Part shown: piece after piece, positions 1 through 8,987 of the stretch
Layout of the letters: each line of letters starts with the position of its first letter
Position numbering within the stretch: position 1 is the first letter of the stretch
Assembly (NCBI RefSeq): GCF_001552215.1
Contig: NZ_BCQT01000002.1
Location: 62,001 to 126,000, forward strand
Source of the DNA: Actinomadura macra NBRC 14102
GTDB lineage: Bacteria > Actinomycetota > Actinomycetes > Streptosporangiales > Streptosporangiaceae
Length of the DNA stretch: 64,000 nt
Reading direction: 5' to 3'
Notes under the pieces: model-generated
The model's input: only the letters and a program-made list of their open reading frames with translations
Told to the model about the DNA's origin: nothing
Databases searched by the model: none
Position numbers and translations under genes: made by a program

Positions 1-1388
1 CCGAGTCGGTGGCGCTCGGCGCCAAGCGCGCGCTGCACGAGGTCTCCCCCGACCTCGCCGACCAGATCGCCGCCTACCGCGCGGGCTACCTCCCCGAAGA
101 GCGCCGCGCCCTCGAAGCCGCCCTGCGCTCCCGCGATCTCGTCGGCCTGGCCAGCACCAACGCACTCGAACTCGGCGTGGACGTCTCCGGTCTCGACGCC
201 GTCCTCGTCTGCGGCTGGCCCGGCACCCGCGCGTCCCTCTGGCAACAGGCAGGCCGCGCCGGACGCTCCGGACAGGCCGCGCTCTCCGTCCTCGTCGCCC
301 GGGACGACCCCCTCGACACCTTCCTCGTCCACCACCCCGAGGCGATCTTCGGGACACCGGTCGAGGCCACCGTCCTGGACCCCGACAACCCGTACGTCCT
401 CGAACCCCACCTGTGCTCCGCCGCGTCCGAGATGCCCCTCACCGAGGACGACCTCCCCCTCTTCGGCCCGGCGACCGCCGATCTCCTGCCCGATCTCGTC
501 CGCCGCGGGTTCCTCCGGCGCCGTCCGGCGGGCTGGTACTGGACGCGCCGCGACAGGGCCGCCGACCTCGCCGACATCCGCGGCGCGGGCGGCGCTCCCA
601 TCCAGGTCGTCGAGGCCATGACCGGACGCCTGCTCGGGACCGTGGACGAGGCGTCCGCCCACACCACCGTCCACGAGGGCGCCGTCTACATCCACCAAGG
701 CGACTCGTTCGTCGTCCAGACCCTCGACCTGGACGACTCCGTCGCCCTCGTCGAACCGGCGGAACCCGACTACTCCACCACCGCCCGCGACGTCACCGAC
801 ATCACCATCGCCGAACGGCTCCGCTCCACCTCCTGGGGCGAGGCCACCCTCCGCTTCGGCACGGTCGAGGTCACCCGCCAGGTGGTCGCCTACCAGATGC
901 GGCGCCTACAGACCGGCGAGATGCTCGGCGAGAAACCCCTGGACCTTCCACCCCGCACCCTCCGCACCCGCGCGGTCTGGTGGACGCTCTCCGAGACCCA
1001 GATCGACGCCCTCGGCGACCTCGACCTCGCCGGCGCCGCCCACGCCGCCGAGCACGCCTCGATCGGTCTGCTCCCCCTCTTCGCCACCTGCGACCGTTGG
1101 GACATAGGCGGCGTCTCCACCGCCGTCCACCCCGACACCGGTCTGCTCACCGTCTTCGTCTACGACGGCCACGAGGGCGGCGCCGGTTTCGCCGAACGCG
1201 GCTACGCGGACGCGTCCGAATGGCTCCGCGCGACCCGAGACGCCATCGCCTCCTGCGAATGCGAGTCGGGCTGCCCGTCCTGCATCCAGTCACCCAAATG
1301 CGGCAACGGCAACGACCCGCTGGACAAACACGGCGCCTTGGACTTGTTGGCAGTCCTCCTGGCCGAGGCCCCGAACACCGGAACGTGA
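1..1388 (+). CDS. DEAD/DEAH-box helicase with C-terminal DUF1998 domain (5'-truncated)
   Basis: C-terminal part of a superfamily 2 DNA helicase of the YprA/MrfA type; the N-terminal ATPase core lies outside the window and the visible reading frame has codons starting at base 3. Seen: helicase motif V region (STNALELGVDVSGLD), motif VI QQAGRAGRSG, and near the end a four-cysteine cluster CECESGCPSC...KCGN typical of the DUF1998 zinc module. By family knowledge these are 3'-5' helicases used in DNA repair; the M. tuberculosis relative at the same map position is Rv3649. The stop lies 13 bases from the convergent stop of the next gene. Function is well supported, exact substrate is not. Confidence 0.9.
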   Translation, partial: ESVALGAKRALHEVSPDLADQIAAYRAGYLPEERRALEAALRSRDLVGLASTNALELGVDVSGLDAVLVCGWPGTRASLWQQAGRAGRSGQAALSVLVARDDPLDTFLVHHPEAIFGTPVEATVLDPDNPYVLEPHLCSAASEMPLTEDDLPLFGPATADLLPDLVRRGFLRRRPAGWYWTRRDRAADLADIRGAGGAPIQVVEAMTGRLLGTVDEASAHTTVHEGAVYIHQGDSFVVQTLDLDDSVALVEPAEPDYSTTARDVTDITIAERLRSTSWGEATLRFGTVEVTRQVVAYQMRRLQTGEMLGEKPLDLPPRTLRTRAVWWTLSETQIDALGDLDLAGAAHAAEHASIGLLPLFATCDRWDIGGVSTAVHPDTGLLTVFVYDGHEGGAGFAERGYADASEWLRATRDAIASCECESGCPSCIQSPKCGNGNDPLDKHGALDLLAVLLAEAPNTGT

Positions 1389-1401
1389 CGCCCCAGGGTG
1401 C

Positions 1402-1770
1402 CTAGCTCGGGGCGACCCGCTGAGCGGGGACCGACGGCTCATCAAGCCCACGCCGCGCCTGCGCGAGTGCCTGCTGCAGCTTGCGCCTCTCCAACTCCAG
1501 CGTCTGCAACGACTCCTGATGCTCGTCCCGCAGGTCCCTCAACTCCCGGCGCATGCTCATCGCCCGCTTGAACCCGAGCGCCGCCACACCGGTCCCGGCC
1601 ATGAAGACGATGGCCACCACGGCACCGGCCATGAAGATATGCCACTGGTCAGTAACCCCCGGCACACTGTCGCCGAACACCGTCAACTGGGCCCCGCCCG
1701 TGTTGTCCAGCACGACAGCCGTCCCCACCACAACAGCGGCGAGCGCGATGACCAACCCCAGGAAGATCAT
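1402..1770 (-). CDS. LapA-like (DUF1049) two-segment membrane protein
   Basis: Predicted 122-residue protein. It starts with a hydrophobic helix (MIFLGLVIALAAVVVGTAVV), a short extracytoplasmic stretch, a second helix (HIFMAGAVVAIVFMAGTGVAALGF), then a charged coiled-coil-like tail rich in Glu, Arg and Gln ending in a basic stretch. This is the layout of the LapA domain (lipopolysaccharide assembly A / DUF1049) family. The ATG at 1770 is preferred over upstream in-frame starts because a GGAGAGGAGAG ribosome binding site sits at the right distance and the membrane helix then begins at residue 2. Molecular function in actinomycetes is unknown. Confidence 0.75.
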   Translation of the reverse strand: MIFLGLVIALAAVVVGTAVVLDNTGGAQLTVFGDSVPGVTDQWHIFMAGAVVAIVFMAGTGVAALGFKRAMSMRRELRDLRDEHQESLQTLELERRKLQQALAQARRGLDEPSVPAQRVAPS

Positions 1771-2762
1771 GTGGAGGCTCTCCTCTCCATTTGCCGGGCG
1801 ATCCGGGGATCCGGGGATCCGACTGGCAAGGCAGCCTAGACCGTGGACATACCAGTCGCCACCCGCCATCCCCGCCCATTCCCCCGAACCCGTCAGCCAC
1901 TACCCCGCACCCCAACAAGGGACCACAAACAACAATCGCCCCTCTACCTGCACAGCAACAGAGCCCGGGCCAACGGCCCACGGCCAACAGGCCGCCGGGG
2001 CCCGCAGACAAGGGCCACAGTCAACCCAACGGCCAACAGGCAACGGCATCCGGGCAACCAGCCGCCGGCCTACGGGCTCATAGGCCACCGGCCGCGGACC
2101 CATCACCCCGGGCGGGCAACAGGTAACACGCAACAGGCAACAGCGTGAGCGACCAGACAACACAGACGACGAACAGCAGGACGTATAGCGAGACGGCGAC
2201 GCACGGAGCACCACGATCGCGTGGAGAAGTACGCAAATCCGCAACGCGTAGAGCGCAGTACACAGCAGGGAGGAGGTGACGACCACGGCCTGCGCCGGTG
2301 CGCGGGACGTCGATGGGCCGTGGCCTTCGGGTTCGATCGACAGGCCACCGGGCGGCTTTACTGCTGGCTGGGGCGTCGGCGGGCGCTCACCGACGTGCTG
2401 GTGCGCCCGGGCGCTCATTGAGGCCACTGACTTCCCAGCCGATCCGCCAGGGCAAACCGCACCGCGCCCACCGCCCGATCCCGTCAATGAGATGCCGTTT
2501 CGTCGACACCGACGGCCGAGCCGATCGTGGGGGCAAAGACAACAGCGGTTCCGGCCACGCCAACCGCTCATCGATCAGGTCAAGCCGCCTCGTCACCGCG
2601 AGGGTGCCCATGAGGTCGGCGGTGTTCAGGTTCTTCTTGATCGGCGAGCCCTCAGCCGAAGCCCTCAGATGCTTCACAATCACAACAAGCCCGCCACACC
2701 GGACTGCGCAGTAGACCCGGAGTACCTGTTGTCGAGGCGTGACCGAAGAGTCTCGAAGAGTT
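1771..2762. other. Gene-poor stretch, 992 bases
   Basis: No reading frame here has a recognisable domain, a credible ribosome binding site and normal codon bias together. From about 1900 to 2170 the plus strand is visibly poor in T and contains short imperfect repeats of the type GGCAACAGG / CAACAGGCAAC. The part nearest 1790 carries the ribosome binding site and presumably the promoter of the LapA-like gene. I see nothing else assignable. Confidence 0.5.
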
Positions 2763-3143
2763 TCAGAGTGGCTTGAGACGGGCCTTGAGCAGGCAGAACT
2801 CGTTGCCCTCGGGGTCGGTAAGGACATGCCACTGCTCCTGCCCCGTCTGACCGATGTCGGCTGGGCGAGCGCCGAGTTGCAAAAGACGTTCGAGCTCGGC
2901 GTCCTGGTCGCGGTCAGTGGCGTTGACATCGATGTGCAGCCGGGATTTCCCCTTCTCCGGCTCGTCCCTGCGGCTGAGGATGATCGTCGGCTGCGGGCCA
3001 CCGAACCCTTCGCGCGGCCCGATCTCCACCGAGCCATCGTCCTCGCGACTGAGCACGACGAAGTCCAGGACCTCGCACCAGAACCGCGTCAGCACCTCAG
3101 GATCGCGGCAACCGAGCACGAGCTCACTGATACGACATGCCAT
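2763..3143 (-). CDS. VOC (glyoxalase-fold) family protein
   Basis: 126-residue single-domain protein of the vicinal oxygen chelate superfamily, glyoxalase-like subgroup. Seen: an opening ISELVLGCRDPEVLTRFWCEVL, the usual first beta-alpha unit, a central LHIDV strand and a closing LTDPEGNEFCLL, the family's characteristic end. A strong GGGAGG Shine-Dalgarno precedes the ATG. These proteins bind small molecules or metals (dioxygenases, resistance proteins, isomerases); no substrate can be assigned. Isolated gene on the minus strand, not obviously in an operon. Confidence 0.8.
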   Translation of the reverse strand: MACRISELVLGCRDPEVLTRFWCEVLDFVVLSREDDGSVEIGPREGFGGPQPTIILSRRDEPEKGKSRLHIDVNATDRDQDAELERLLQLGARPADIGQTGQEQWHVLTDPEGNEFCLLKARLKPL

Positions 3144-3342
3144 TAACGCAACCTCCCTGGGGTTGGGAAGGCCACTCGCAAACCCTCATGGCTCCCAACA
3201 GCGAAAACAACCCGGCGACCGTACCAAACGAGGCCAGCACGGGCGAAAGATCTCGGACCCTGACGAGGCGGCCGGGCATGACCGTTGCTCGACCACCCGC
3301 TCGCCCTCTCGGGAGGCGTATCGGTTCAATCGGTTGACCAGA

Positions 3343-4590
3343 TCACTTGCGACGACGGCCGCGCCCGGTGTGCCGGCTCCCGCTGCCCGGTTCCTCGGAG
3401 GCGGGCGCGGCGATCCGCACGCTGACGCCACCGGAGCCCTTGCCGAGAGTCGCGGGCCGACGGCCGGCCTTCCCGCCGGGCTTGGACGCGGGCGGCTTGG
3501 CCTCGACCGGCTTCACCGGCACCGTCTTGGCGAGGGCTTCGGCGCGCGCGATCTTCTGGCGCGCCTTGCTGACCCGCTTGCGGCCGCTTCCACTACGTGC
3601 GATGCGGGCCGCCATGCCGAAATTGCTCGTCCCTGCTTGAGCAACGCGCATGTGGCGTGTCCAGGTGCCGAGGTGCGCCGCAACGATCAGCAGGACGAGT
3701 GCGATGCCGACGCTCTTGCCCCACTGCAGACGGTCGGTCCCCGCGACGTTCTGGGCCCTCGGTGACCCGGCGATCTGCGGCGTGGGGTAGGTGAAGCCAG
3801 GCGTCGCACCATCGGGTTGCACCGAAGGCAACGTGACCGGCGACTCGTTGTTGAACGGTGTCAGCGGAGTACTGCCGCTAGGTGACGCGGCACCACCAGG
3901 GAGTGACGGCGCTGACCCGGACGGCAGCGAACCAGTACTTCCACTGCTCACCATTGCACTGGCCGAGGCCGTGCCCGAGTACACAGAGCCGCCGTCCCCG
4001 TTGGAGCGCTTCGCTCGGATTCCCACCGAGACGGGACCGTTCGACCGGGTCAACGGCAGGCTGGCGGAGCAGCTCGTCCCCGAGCAGAGGGAGCCGACGG
4101 AGCCCGACTTGGAACTGACTCCGGACCCCGACAGCGCGTAGCCGTTCAGGTCTTCCTCAAGACCGAGGTTCCACTTCACGATGAGCTTGCTGCTCGAGAC
4201 CCGCGCGGACACACCGCTGGGAGCGGCGGGCGGGATACGAACGGTGAAGAGATTGGAGTCGTAGACGTGACCGGTCGGCAAGCCCTTCAGATAGACCCTG
4301 TACTTGCCGTTCCTGGGCAGTTGGACGGACGCAGACATATCGCCTGCCCAGCCGCTCTCCTTGAGGACCCTGTCGCCGGTTCCGGGGGCGTCGACGCGCA
4401 ACTGCATCCTGAGCGCGAAGTCGAAATGGGCTCTGGCCGTCACTGTGGAACCGCTGGTGATGACCGCCCCATTGGCAGGGGCCAGAACGCTGGTCGTGGC
4501 AGCCTGCGCGGGAAGCGCGGTGAGAACCGGGAAGCTCATCGCAAGGGGAGTCGCGAGGGCGACTGCACCGATCCTGCGAACGATGATCAC
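3343..4590 (-). CDS. Secreted, membrane-anchored protein with fibronectin III-like domain
   Basis: Predicted 415 residues from the GTG at 4590, which follows an AAGGG site and places a signal peptide (IIVRRIGAVALATPLAMSFP...ALPAQA) at the N-terminus; a longer ATG start at 4647 would bury the signal. After the signal come Ig/Fn-like segments with the pattern PPAAPSGVSARV...LIVKWNL...LNGYALSG, a Ser/Pro/Gly-rich linker, one transmembrane helix (GKSVGIALVLLIVAAHLGTW) and a long Lys/Arg-rich cytoplasmic tail. Probably exported with a C-terminal anchor. It lies next to the tad locus, so a surface or pilus-associated role is possible but only inferred. Confidence 0.7.
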   Translation of the reverse strand: MIIVRRIGAVALATPLAMSFPVLTALPAQAATTSVLAPANGAVITSGSTVTARAHFDFALRMQLRVDAPGTGDRVLKESGWAGDMSASVQLPRNGKYRVYLKGLPTGHVYDSNLFTVRIPPAAPSGVSARVSSSKLIVKWNLGLEEDLNGYALSGSGVSSKSGSVGSLCSGTSCSASLPLTRSNGPVSVGIRAKRSNGDGGSVYSGTASASAMVSSGSTGSLPSGSAPSLPGGAASPSGSTPLTPFNNESPVTLPSVQPDGATPGFTYPTPQIAGSPRAQNVAGTDRLQWGKSVGIALVLLIVAAHLGTWTRHMRVAQAGTSNFGMAARIARSGSGRKRVSKARQKIARAEALAKTVPVKPVEAKPPASKPGGKAGRRPATLGKGSGGVSVRIAAPASEEPGSGSRHTGRGRRRK

Positions 4591-4814
4591 GTCCTCAATC
4601 CCTTCATCGAACAACGTGCCGACAGTCGCGTTCCCGCTTCGTCCCACCAGTTCCTACCGTGGGCGATTTGAGGAGGAGGGGCCATTGCGGCCACCGTGTC
4701 GAGTGTTCACCGTGGGCTTAGGGCAGCGTAACGTACTAGCCGGTAGCAAAAGTCACAACTCGATGACAAAGCGACTCCAGAGCCACGTCCGTGCTGCCCA
4801 CACCCCTCTCGACC

Positions 4815-5231
4815 CTATTGACACTCAGTGCAACGAGTGGTGCTGCGCCAGGCTACGCTCTCCTGTCCGACGGGACCAGCCCTAGCCCGGGATACGACAC
4901 GGACAGCATCGATCCCAAGAGGCACTCTCACTGTCAACGTCACCGAGACGTCAATCACCCGTCCCTCGATCGCGCACCGCATCAGCCGAGCCCCGGACTC
5001 GGCCGCGATGCTTCGGGCGCTGGCACACGCGACTCCGGCCCCGTCCGGCACCCGCGCCGCGCCCGCCAGCGCCGCGAGATCAGCGGCAGCGTCCCCCCGG
5101 TGCCGCGCCGCCCGTACTCCGCCGATGGCCATCGCGGTCACTCCGCCCAACCAGATGATCGCGGTGAAGGCCAACACCCACAGCGTTCCAGCACCTCGAT
5201 CCCGCTCTCCGGCCTGCGACCACTTCCGCAT
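4815..5231 (-). CDS. Rv3654c-like TadE/TadG-type pseudopilin-related protein
   Basis: 138 residues from the ATG at 5231 (GAGGGG five bases upstream; a GTG three bases earlier is the alternative). The N-terminus RDRGAGTLWVLAFTAIIWLGGVTAMAIGG has the short basic-Gly lead and hydrophobic helix of TadE/TadG-like proteins, followed by ARHRGDAAADLAALAGAAR, a very typical motif of the actinobacterial Rv3654c family. It is the last gene of the Tad pilus locus. Unlike its neighbours it sits behind a strong hairpin at 5478-5512, so it may be expressed less or separately. Likely processed at the membrane with the Flp pilus system. Confidence 0.8.
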   Translation of the reverse strand: MRKWSQAGERDRGAGTLWVLAFTAIIWLGGVTAMAIGGVRAARHRGDAAADLAALAGAARVPDGAGVACASARSIAAESGARLMRCAIEGRVIDVSVTLTVRVPLGIDAVRVVSRARAGPVGQESVAWRSTTRCTECQ

Positions 5232-5477
5232 CACACCCCCTCAGTGACTCGTACCGATTGCTCCGTACCTCCCTAGCCGCAATACCGGTCGCCCCCGAAC
5301 GCGCAGCCCCCCTTCACGACAACTCGGTTGCTCCAGCACCGGCTCAGCTCTCATCCGCCAGCCCAGCCACCACGACGAGTTCCTCCCCCATCGCCGTTGC
5401 ACCGTCGGCCGGGAAGCATCGCGAACACGCGAGGGGCCAGTTCTTGTCCGCGGGAGCAGCATCGACGCCTGCAAGGG

Positions 5478-5512
5478 CGCGTCTTCGGCGGTTGGTGACC
5501 GCCGAAGACGCG
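5478..5512 (-). terminator. Perfect 15-bp hairpin after TadE
   Basis: The sequence CGCGTCTTCGGCGGT pairs perfectly with its copy across a 5-base loop TGGTG. It starts five bases beyond the TadE stop on the minus strand. There is no U-tract, as is common for actinomycete terminators. It probably ends or attenuates the tad transcript before the Rv3654c-like gene. Confidence 0.7.
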
Positions 5513-5516
5513 ACTG

Positions 5517-5861
5517 TCAGCCCTCGGCCTCTGGGACGCCCGGCTCGGTCGCAGCGACGGCGTGAGCCTGGACGATCAAAGGAGGTAGTCCGGCCGCTGC
5601 GGGCGCTTGGACCTCGGCGGAGACATCGACCTGCACCGTCGCCGCATTGCGCCACACCCTTACCGTCGCCCCGGCGGGTACGGCTCTCACGACCAGGTCA
5701 CGCACAGCGGACAGGGACTCCCCTCGTGCACCCGCTCGCGCACCGCTCCGAGCAGCGTCCGTACAGGTGAGCTGGACGGACGCGACCCTCACCCCCCATA
5801 GCGCCAGCGCCATGATCAGGACCAGGCCCGGCAGTGCCATGGCTATCTCAACCGTCGCCAT
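5517..5861 (-). CDS. TadE family pilus assembly protein
   Basis: 114 residues from ATG 5861. The start RGMATVEIAMALPGLVLIMALALWG is the TadE signature: a Gly-Met/ Glu-containing type IV prepilin-like lead and one transmembrane helix, followed by CTDAARSGARAGARGE, the usual 'A-ARAGA-' element. It probably crosses the membrane once and helps assemble Flp pili. The reading frame stays open upstream over the end of the DUF4244 gene, so a non-ATG start overlapping that gene cannot be excluded; the ATG is chosen because GAGCGGGGG lies just ahead. Confidence 0.85.
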   Translation of the reverse strand: MATVEIAMALPGLVLIMALALWGVRVASVQLTCTDAARSGARAGARGESLSAVRDLVVRAVPAGATVRVWRNAATVQVDVSAEVQAPAAAGLPPLIVQAHAVAATEPGVPEAEG

Positions 5862-5887
5862 CCCCCGCTCGCGCTCGGCGCGATCAC

Positions 5888-6082
5888 TCAGCTCGCGAGT
5901 TGGAGGGCCCTTTTGATCACTCCTGTCAGCATGGTCCTCACCTCCGAACTCGTGACGATCTTGAAGAGCAGACTGGCGAACGCCGCCGCGGCGATGGTGC
6001 CGACCGCGTACTCCGCAGTGGACATGCCTTCTTCTCGGTCCGTCCTGCGCCATCGCTGCACCACCGCGTCTATCACCTGCAT
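5888..6082 (-). CDS. DUF4244 Flp-pilin-like small protein
   Basis: 64 residues. A basic lead ending in DREEGMSTAEYAVGTIAAAAFASLLFKIV matches DUF4244, the actinobacterial counterpart of Flp pilin: a Gly followed by Met-Ser-Thr-Ala-Glu-Tyr and one hydrophobic helix. The G-M junction with Glu at +5 is the expected prepilin processing pattern. It has an excellent AAGGAGG site. Placed between TadC and TadE as in other actinobacteria, it is the best candidate for the major pilin of this locus. Prepilin peptidase is not in the window. Confidence 0.88.
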   Translation of the reverse strand: MQVIDAVVQRWRRTDREEGMSTAEYAVGTIAAAAFASLLFKIVTSSEVRTMLTGVIKRALQLAS

Positions 6083-6195
6083 GACGCCTCCTTCCTTGCC
6101 TGTTCACGGACGTCTGGACGCGTCCATACGCAAGCCTGCGGTGCTGCGTCCCCCAACAACAGGCGAACGTCATTCTGTGGATAACCTCCGCAGCG

Positions 6196-7164
6196 TTAAG
6201 GAAGGAGGATCGTCGAGGCGATCCCGGCGATCGCCGGCACCACTCCGAGGAGCACGAAGGCGGGCAGGAAGCACAGGCCCAGCGGAGCGAGCGCACGTAT
6301 GCCCGCGGCGCGTGCCTGTGCGGCGGCAGCCGTCTGCGCGACTCTTCGTTGGTCTCGGGCGAGGCGCCCAAGGGACGGGGCGAGCGCGGCTCCGCTGGAC
6401 ACTCCGCGGATCGCGGCGCGCGCCAGCGGCGCCAGCACCGGCTCCTTCGCCAGCGCCAACCACGCCTCGGTCGGATCGGCACCGAGCCTGATCTGGACGG
6501 CGACGCCACGCAACTCGTCCCCGAGCGGGCCACCGACGGCGTCAGCGACCGCGTCGACCGCGTCATGCCAAGGTGTTCCGCCTCGAAGGCAGGCGGCGAG
6601 GAGGTCCACGGCCACGGGCAGGTCGGCGACGAGCCGTGCCTGTTCCCGCTTACGTTCAGCGTTCCCCAGCCGACTGAACGAGTGCCAGACCGCCAGGCCG
6701 ACGAGGACGCCGACCACGACCCCGAGCGGGCCGCCGAACACCACGATGCACAGCAGACCTGCCGCTCCTGATGCGGCACGCCGCATCAGGCGGTCACGTC
6801 GCTCAGCCTCCTTCTGGTGGCACCTGGCAACACCTGTCACCGAGCCGCCCCTACCGGGGCGACCAGAAGCCGCCGCCCTCCCACCGCCTGCCCTCTGACC
6901 CACTTGATCAGCAGCGCACCTGTTCTCTGTGGAGCGCCGCTCCTGACCTTGCGCGGTGTGCGGGCAGGCTCGTAACCGTCCTTCATGGGCCCGGCAGCAC
7001 TCGGCCTGCCCTACGCGCCACCGCCTGGGTGGTCTTCGGGAAGCTGCATGGCTCGACGACGCCCGGGGCAGTTGATCGACCAGCCGCCGCGTGGCGGCAC
7101 CGACTCCCTTCGGCGCGAGGAAGCCCGCCACGGCGGCACACAGAACAGTCACGAGCACTGTCAT
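6196..7164 (-). CDS. Type II secretion system F family protein (TadC)
   Basis: 322 residues from ATG 7164 (GGAG nine bases upstream). The C-terminal half has the T2SSF domain: DLPVAVDLLAACLRGG, a cytoplasmic helical bundle (GVSSGAALAPSLGRLA) and a final membrane helix pair. An N-terminal helix (VLVTVLCAAVAGFLAP) is followed by about 95 residues of basic, low-complexity sequence and a second hydrophobic segment (GAAGLLCIVVFGGPLGVVVGVLVG). TadC is the inner-membrane platform of the pilus motor, paired with TadB. Unusually, the TadB gene is more than 1 kb away rather than adjacent. Confidence 0.85.
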   Translation of the reverse strand: MTVLVTVLCAAVAGFLAPKGVGAATRRLVDQLPRASSSHAASRRPPRRWRVGQAECCRAHEGRLRACPHTAQGQERRSTENRCAADQVGQRAGGGRAAASGRPGRGGSVTGVARCHQKEAERRDRLMRRAASGAAGLLCIVVFGGPLGVVVGVLVGLAVWHSFSRLGNAERKREQARLVADLPVAVDLLAACLRGGTPWHDAVDAVADAVGGPLGDELRGVAVQIRLGADPTEAWLALAKEPVLAPLARAAIRGVSSGAALAPSLGRLARDQRRVAQTAAAAQARAAGIRALAPLGLCFLPAFVLLGVVPAIAGIASTILLP

Positions 7165-8228
7165 CGCATCTCCAAAACTGGTGAGCTGGAACCGGTGAGT
7201 GAGAGGCGACCGGCGGACACGTGAGACATGACGGACGAAGTCGTTCGGGGCACGGAGCCTTGTGCCCCTCTCGTCCATCGGTCGACTCCCACACCGCTCA
7301 CCTCCGGCGGGTTTATCCCTCCCGACCACGTCGGCTTCCGACCGACATGGCATTCCGTCGTAGGGCCGTCCTGGGAACGGCGCCCTACTCAGCTGCTTTG
7401 AATTCGTCCCGCCTCGCCGCTCCAGGGACTCGTCCGTCCGGCCTGTCTTGTGGACGCACGACGCGTGCTCGTCCTGGGATACAAGAATCGAATACTTTCT
7501 GCATCTCCCCGACTTCAATATGCGACCGTCACGGGCGGTCAGTAATACCTTGCTGAATGCGCTGAGGTAAGTGATTTCGGGAGCCGCGTTTGGTGGACGT
7601 GTCCAAGCTGCTCCCGGGTGAGTAGTCGGCGGCTTGCCTCGAAGTTCCGTGGTCAGTCAGGTTCAGACCGTGTTCCAGCGGGCCAGAGGTCTCGCCTGCG
7701 GTTTGCTCTCTGACCGGCCCTTGGCGAGGGTGACACCGCTGGCCTGGGATCTCGCCCGCATCATCGTCCAACCGGTCGAGAATGCCCTCGCTCGATGCAA
7801 TCAGCCCCACACGAAACACACCTGGGCTGTCTCAGTGGCCTCAAGCATCACGCGGGCGCGCTACCACGCTGGGCAGAGCCGGATGCGAGCCGCGCAGGCC
7901 AGATCGTGAAGCGATGTCGCGGTCGCACGAGCACGGTCGCGGAATGAGCCACCAGGCGAGCCCCGGACCGGGCTGCAATGAACACAGCCCGCCCGCACAG
8001 CACGGCCCAGGGGTGAACCACCTGGCCACGGCCCAGGGGTGAACCGCCTGGCGAGTCTCCGGGCAAGGCTTGCGGTAAACACGGCCCCGTTCTTACTGCC
8101 ACGGTCGAGAAGCCAACCGCCAGGCGAGGCCCCGGGCTGGGCTGCGATGAACACGGTCCTGGTCACGGGTGCATGGTCGAGGGGTGAGCCGCCGGGCGGG
8201 TTTCTCTGGGGCGGGACTTAATCACAAC
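7165..8228. other. 1.06-kb gap inside the tad locus
   Basis: TadB and TadC genes are normally adjacent; here they are separated by this stretch, which has no convincing gene on either strand. It contains the degenerate repeat block at 7932-8200 and an A+T-richer part around 7460-7560 that could hold a secondary promoter for tadC. It may be a decayed gene or an inserted non-coding element. Confidence 0.6.
7932..8200. repeat. Five degenerate repeat units between tadB and tadC
   Basis: Units begin near 7932, 8001, 8027, 8100 and 8172, spaced 69, 26, 73 and 72 bases. The core is CACGG-C/T-C-AGGGGTGA followed by CCGCCTGGCGAG, and in the long units by a second block around GGGCTGCGATGAACACGG. The third and fourth units share both blocks over about 60 bases; the second and fifth are truncated. 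Direct orientation. It resembles an old tandem array of roughly 70-bp units rather than CRISPR, because spacers are absent or also similar. Confidence 0.75.
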
Positions 8229-8987
8229 CTAGGAGCGAGTCTGGCCTGCTTTGGCTGCCTTTCTTGGAGGACGTGTGGGAACTTCGGCCGATCTGGCCAG
8301 GTGACGTGTCCACCAGAGACCCGTTGCGTTCAGGGCCACGCCGGTGAACAGGCAGGCGAGGCCAGGGAGGGAGCCGCAGAGGAAGGTCACCGGATGCGCG
8401 CCCAGAGCTGCGGCCATCCCGACGCCGAGCAAAGGCAGCGCCGCCAGGAGCCGTGCGGTGGCGCGTGGGCCGGCCAGTTGGACGGCCACGTCTTGGCGCT
8501 GGGCTTCCTCATCGCGGAGAGCGGCGGCCAGTCCGTCCAGGACTGTGGCCAAGGTGCCGCCGCGTTCGGAGCCGATGCGCCAGCAGGCCGCCAAGAGGCG
8601 GAGCCCCTCGGCGCCTGGCCGTGCCGCCAGGACCTCCAGGTGAGCGGGTATGTCCATATCTGGTGGCGGGCGCGGGGCGTTCAGGAGTGTCGTGGACATG
8701 TGCGGGTCGAGGACGATGGCAGTGATTCTGAAGGCTTCGTGCGGTGTGCGGCCGGCGGCGAGCTCGGCCGCCATGCCGTCGCAGAGTTCGATCACCGCGG
8801 TGCGCCAGCGTTGAGGGCGGCTCCTGCGTTCTCTGAAGTCCTCGATCGTGGTTTTGAGGGTGGTCCTGGCCGGTGGTTTCGTCGGGGCGAACAGGCGGTC
8901 AAGGCGCTGGGCGGTAGGGGACGGCGACAGGAGCATCCATACAGAGGCTGAGGAGAAGAGCACCACGAAGCCGGTCGCGTTGATCAT
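8229..8987 (-). CDS. Type II secretion system F family protein (TadB)
   Basis: 252 residues. ATG 8987 overlaps the TadA stop by four bases (ATGA), with GGAGG upstream, so translation is coupled. Short N-terminal helix (FVVLFSSASVWMLLSP), cytoplasmic T2SSF domain (VIELCDGMAAELAAGRTPHEAF, then ACWRIGSERGGTLATVLDGLA) and two closing helices. It should form the membrane platform with TadC for the ATPase TadA. It ends at 8229, after which the repeat-bearing gap begins. Confidence 0.88.
   Translation of the reverse strand: MINATGFVVLFSSASVWMLLSPSPTAQRLDRLFAPTKPPARTTLKTTIEDFRERRSRPQRWRTAVIELCDGMAAELAAGRTPHEAFRITAIVLDPHMSTTLLNAPRPPPDMDIPAHLEVLAARPGAEGLRLLAACWRIGSERGGTLATVLDGLAAALRDEEAQRQDVAVQLAGPRATARLLAALPLLGVGMAAALGAHPVTFLCGSLPGLACLFTGVALNATGLWWTRHLARSAEVPTRPPRKAAKAGQTRS

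Noticed and set aside
1900..2571. A minus-strand Cys/Arg-rich protein of 223 residues.
   Set aside because: No domain, no ribosome binding site and composition typical of random high-GC reading.
7932..8200. CRISPR array.
   Set aside because: Units are diverged, about 26-73 bases apart, with spacers partly similar; no cas genes are nearby.
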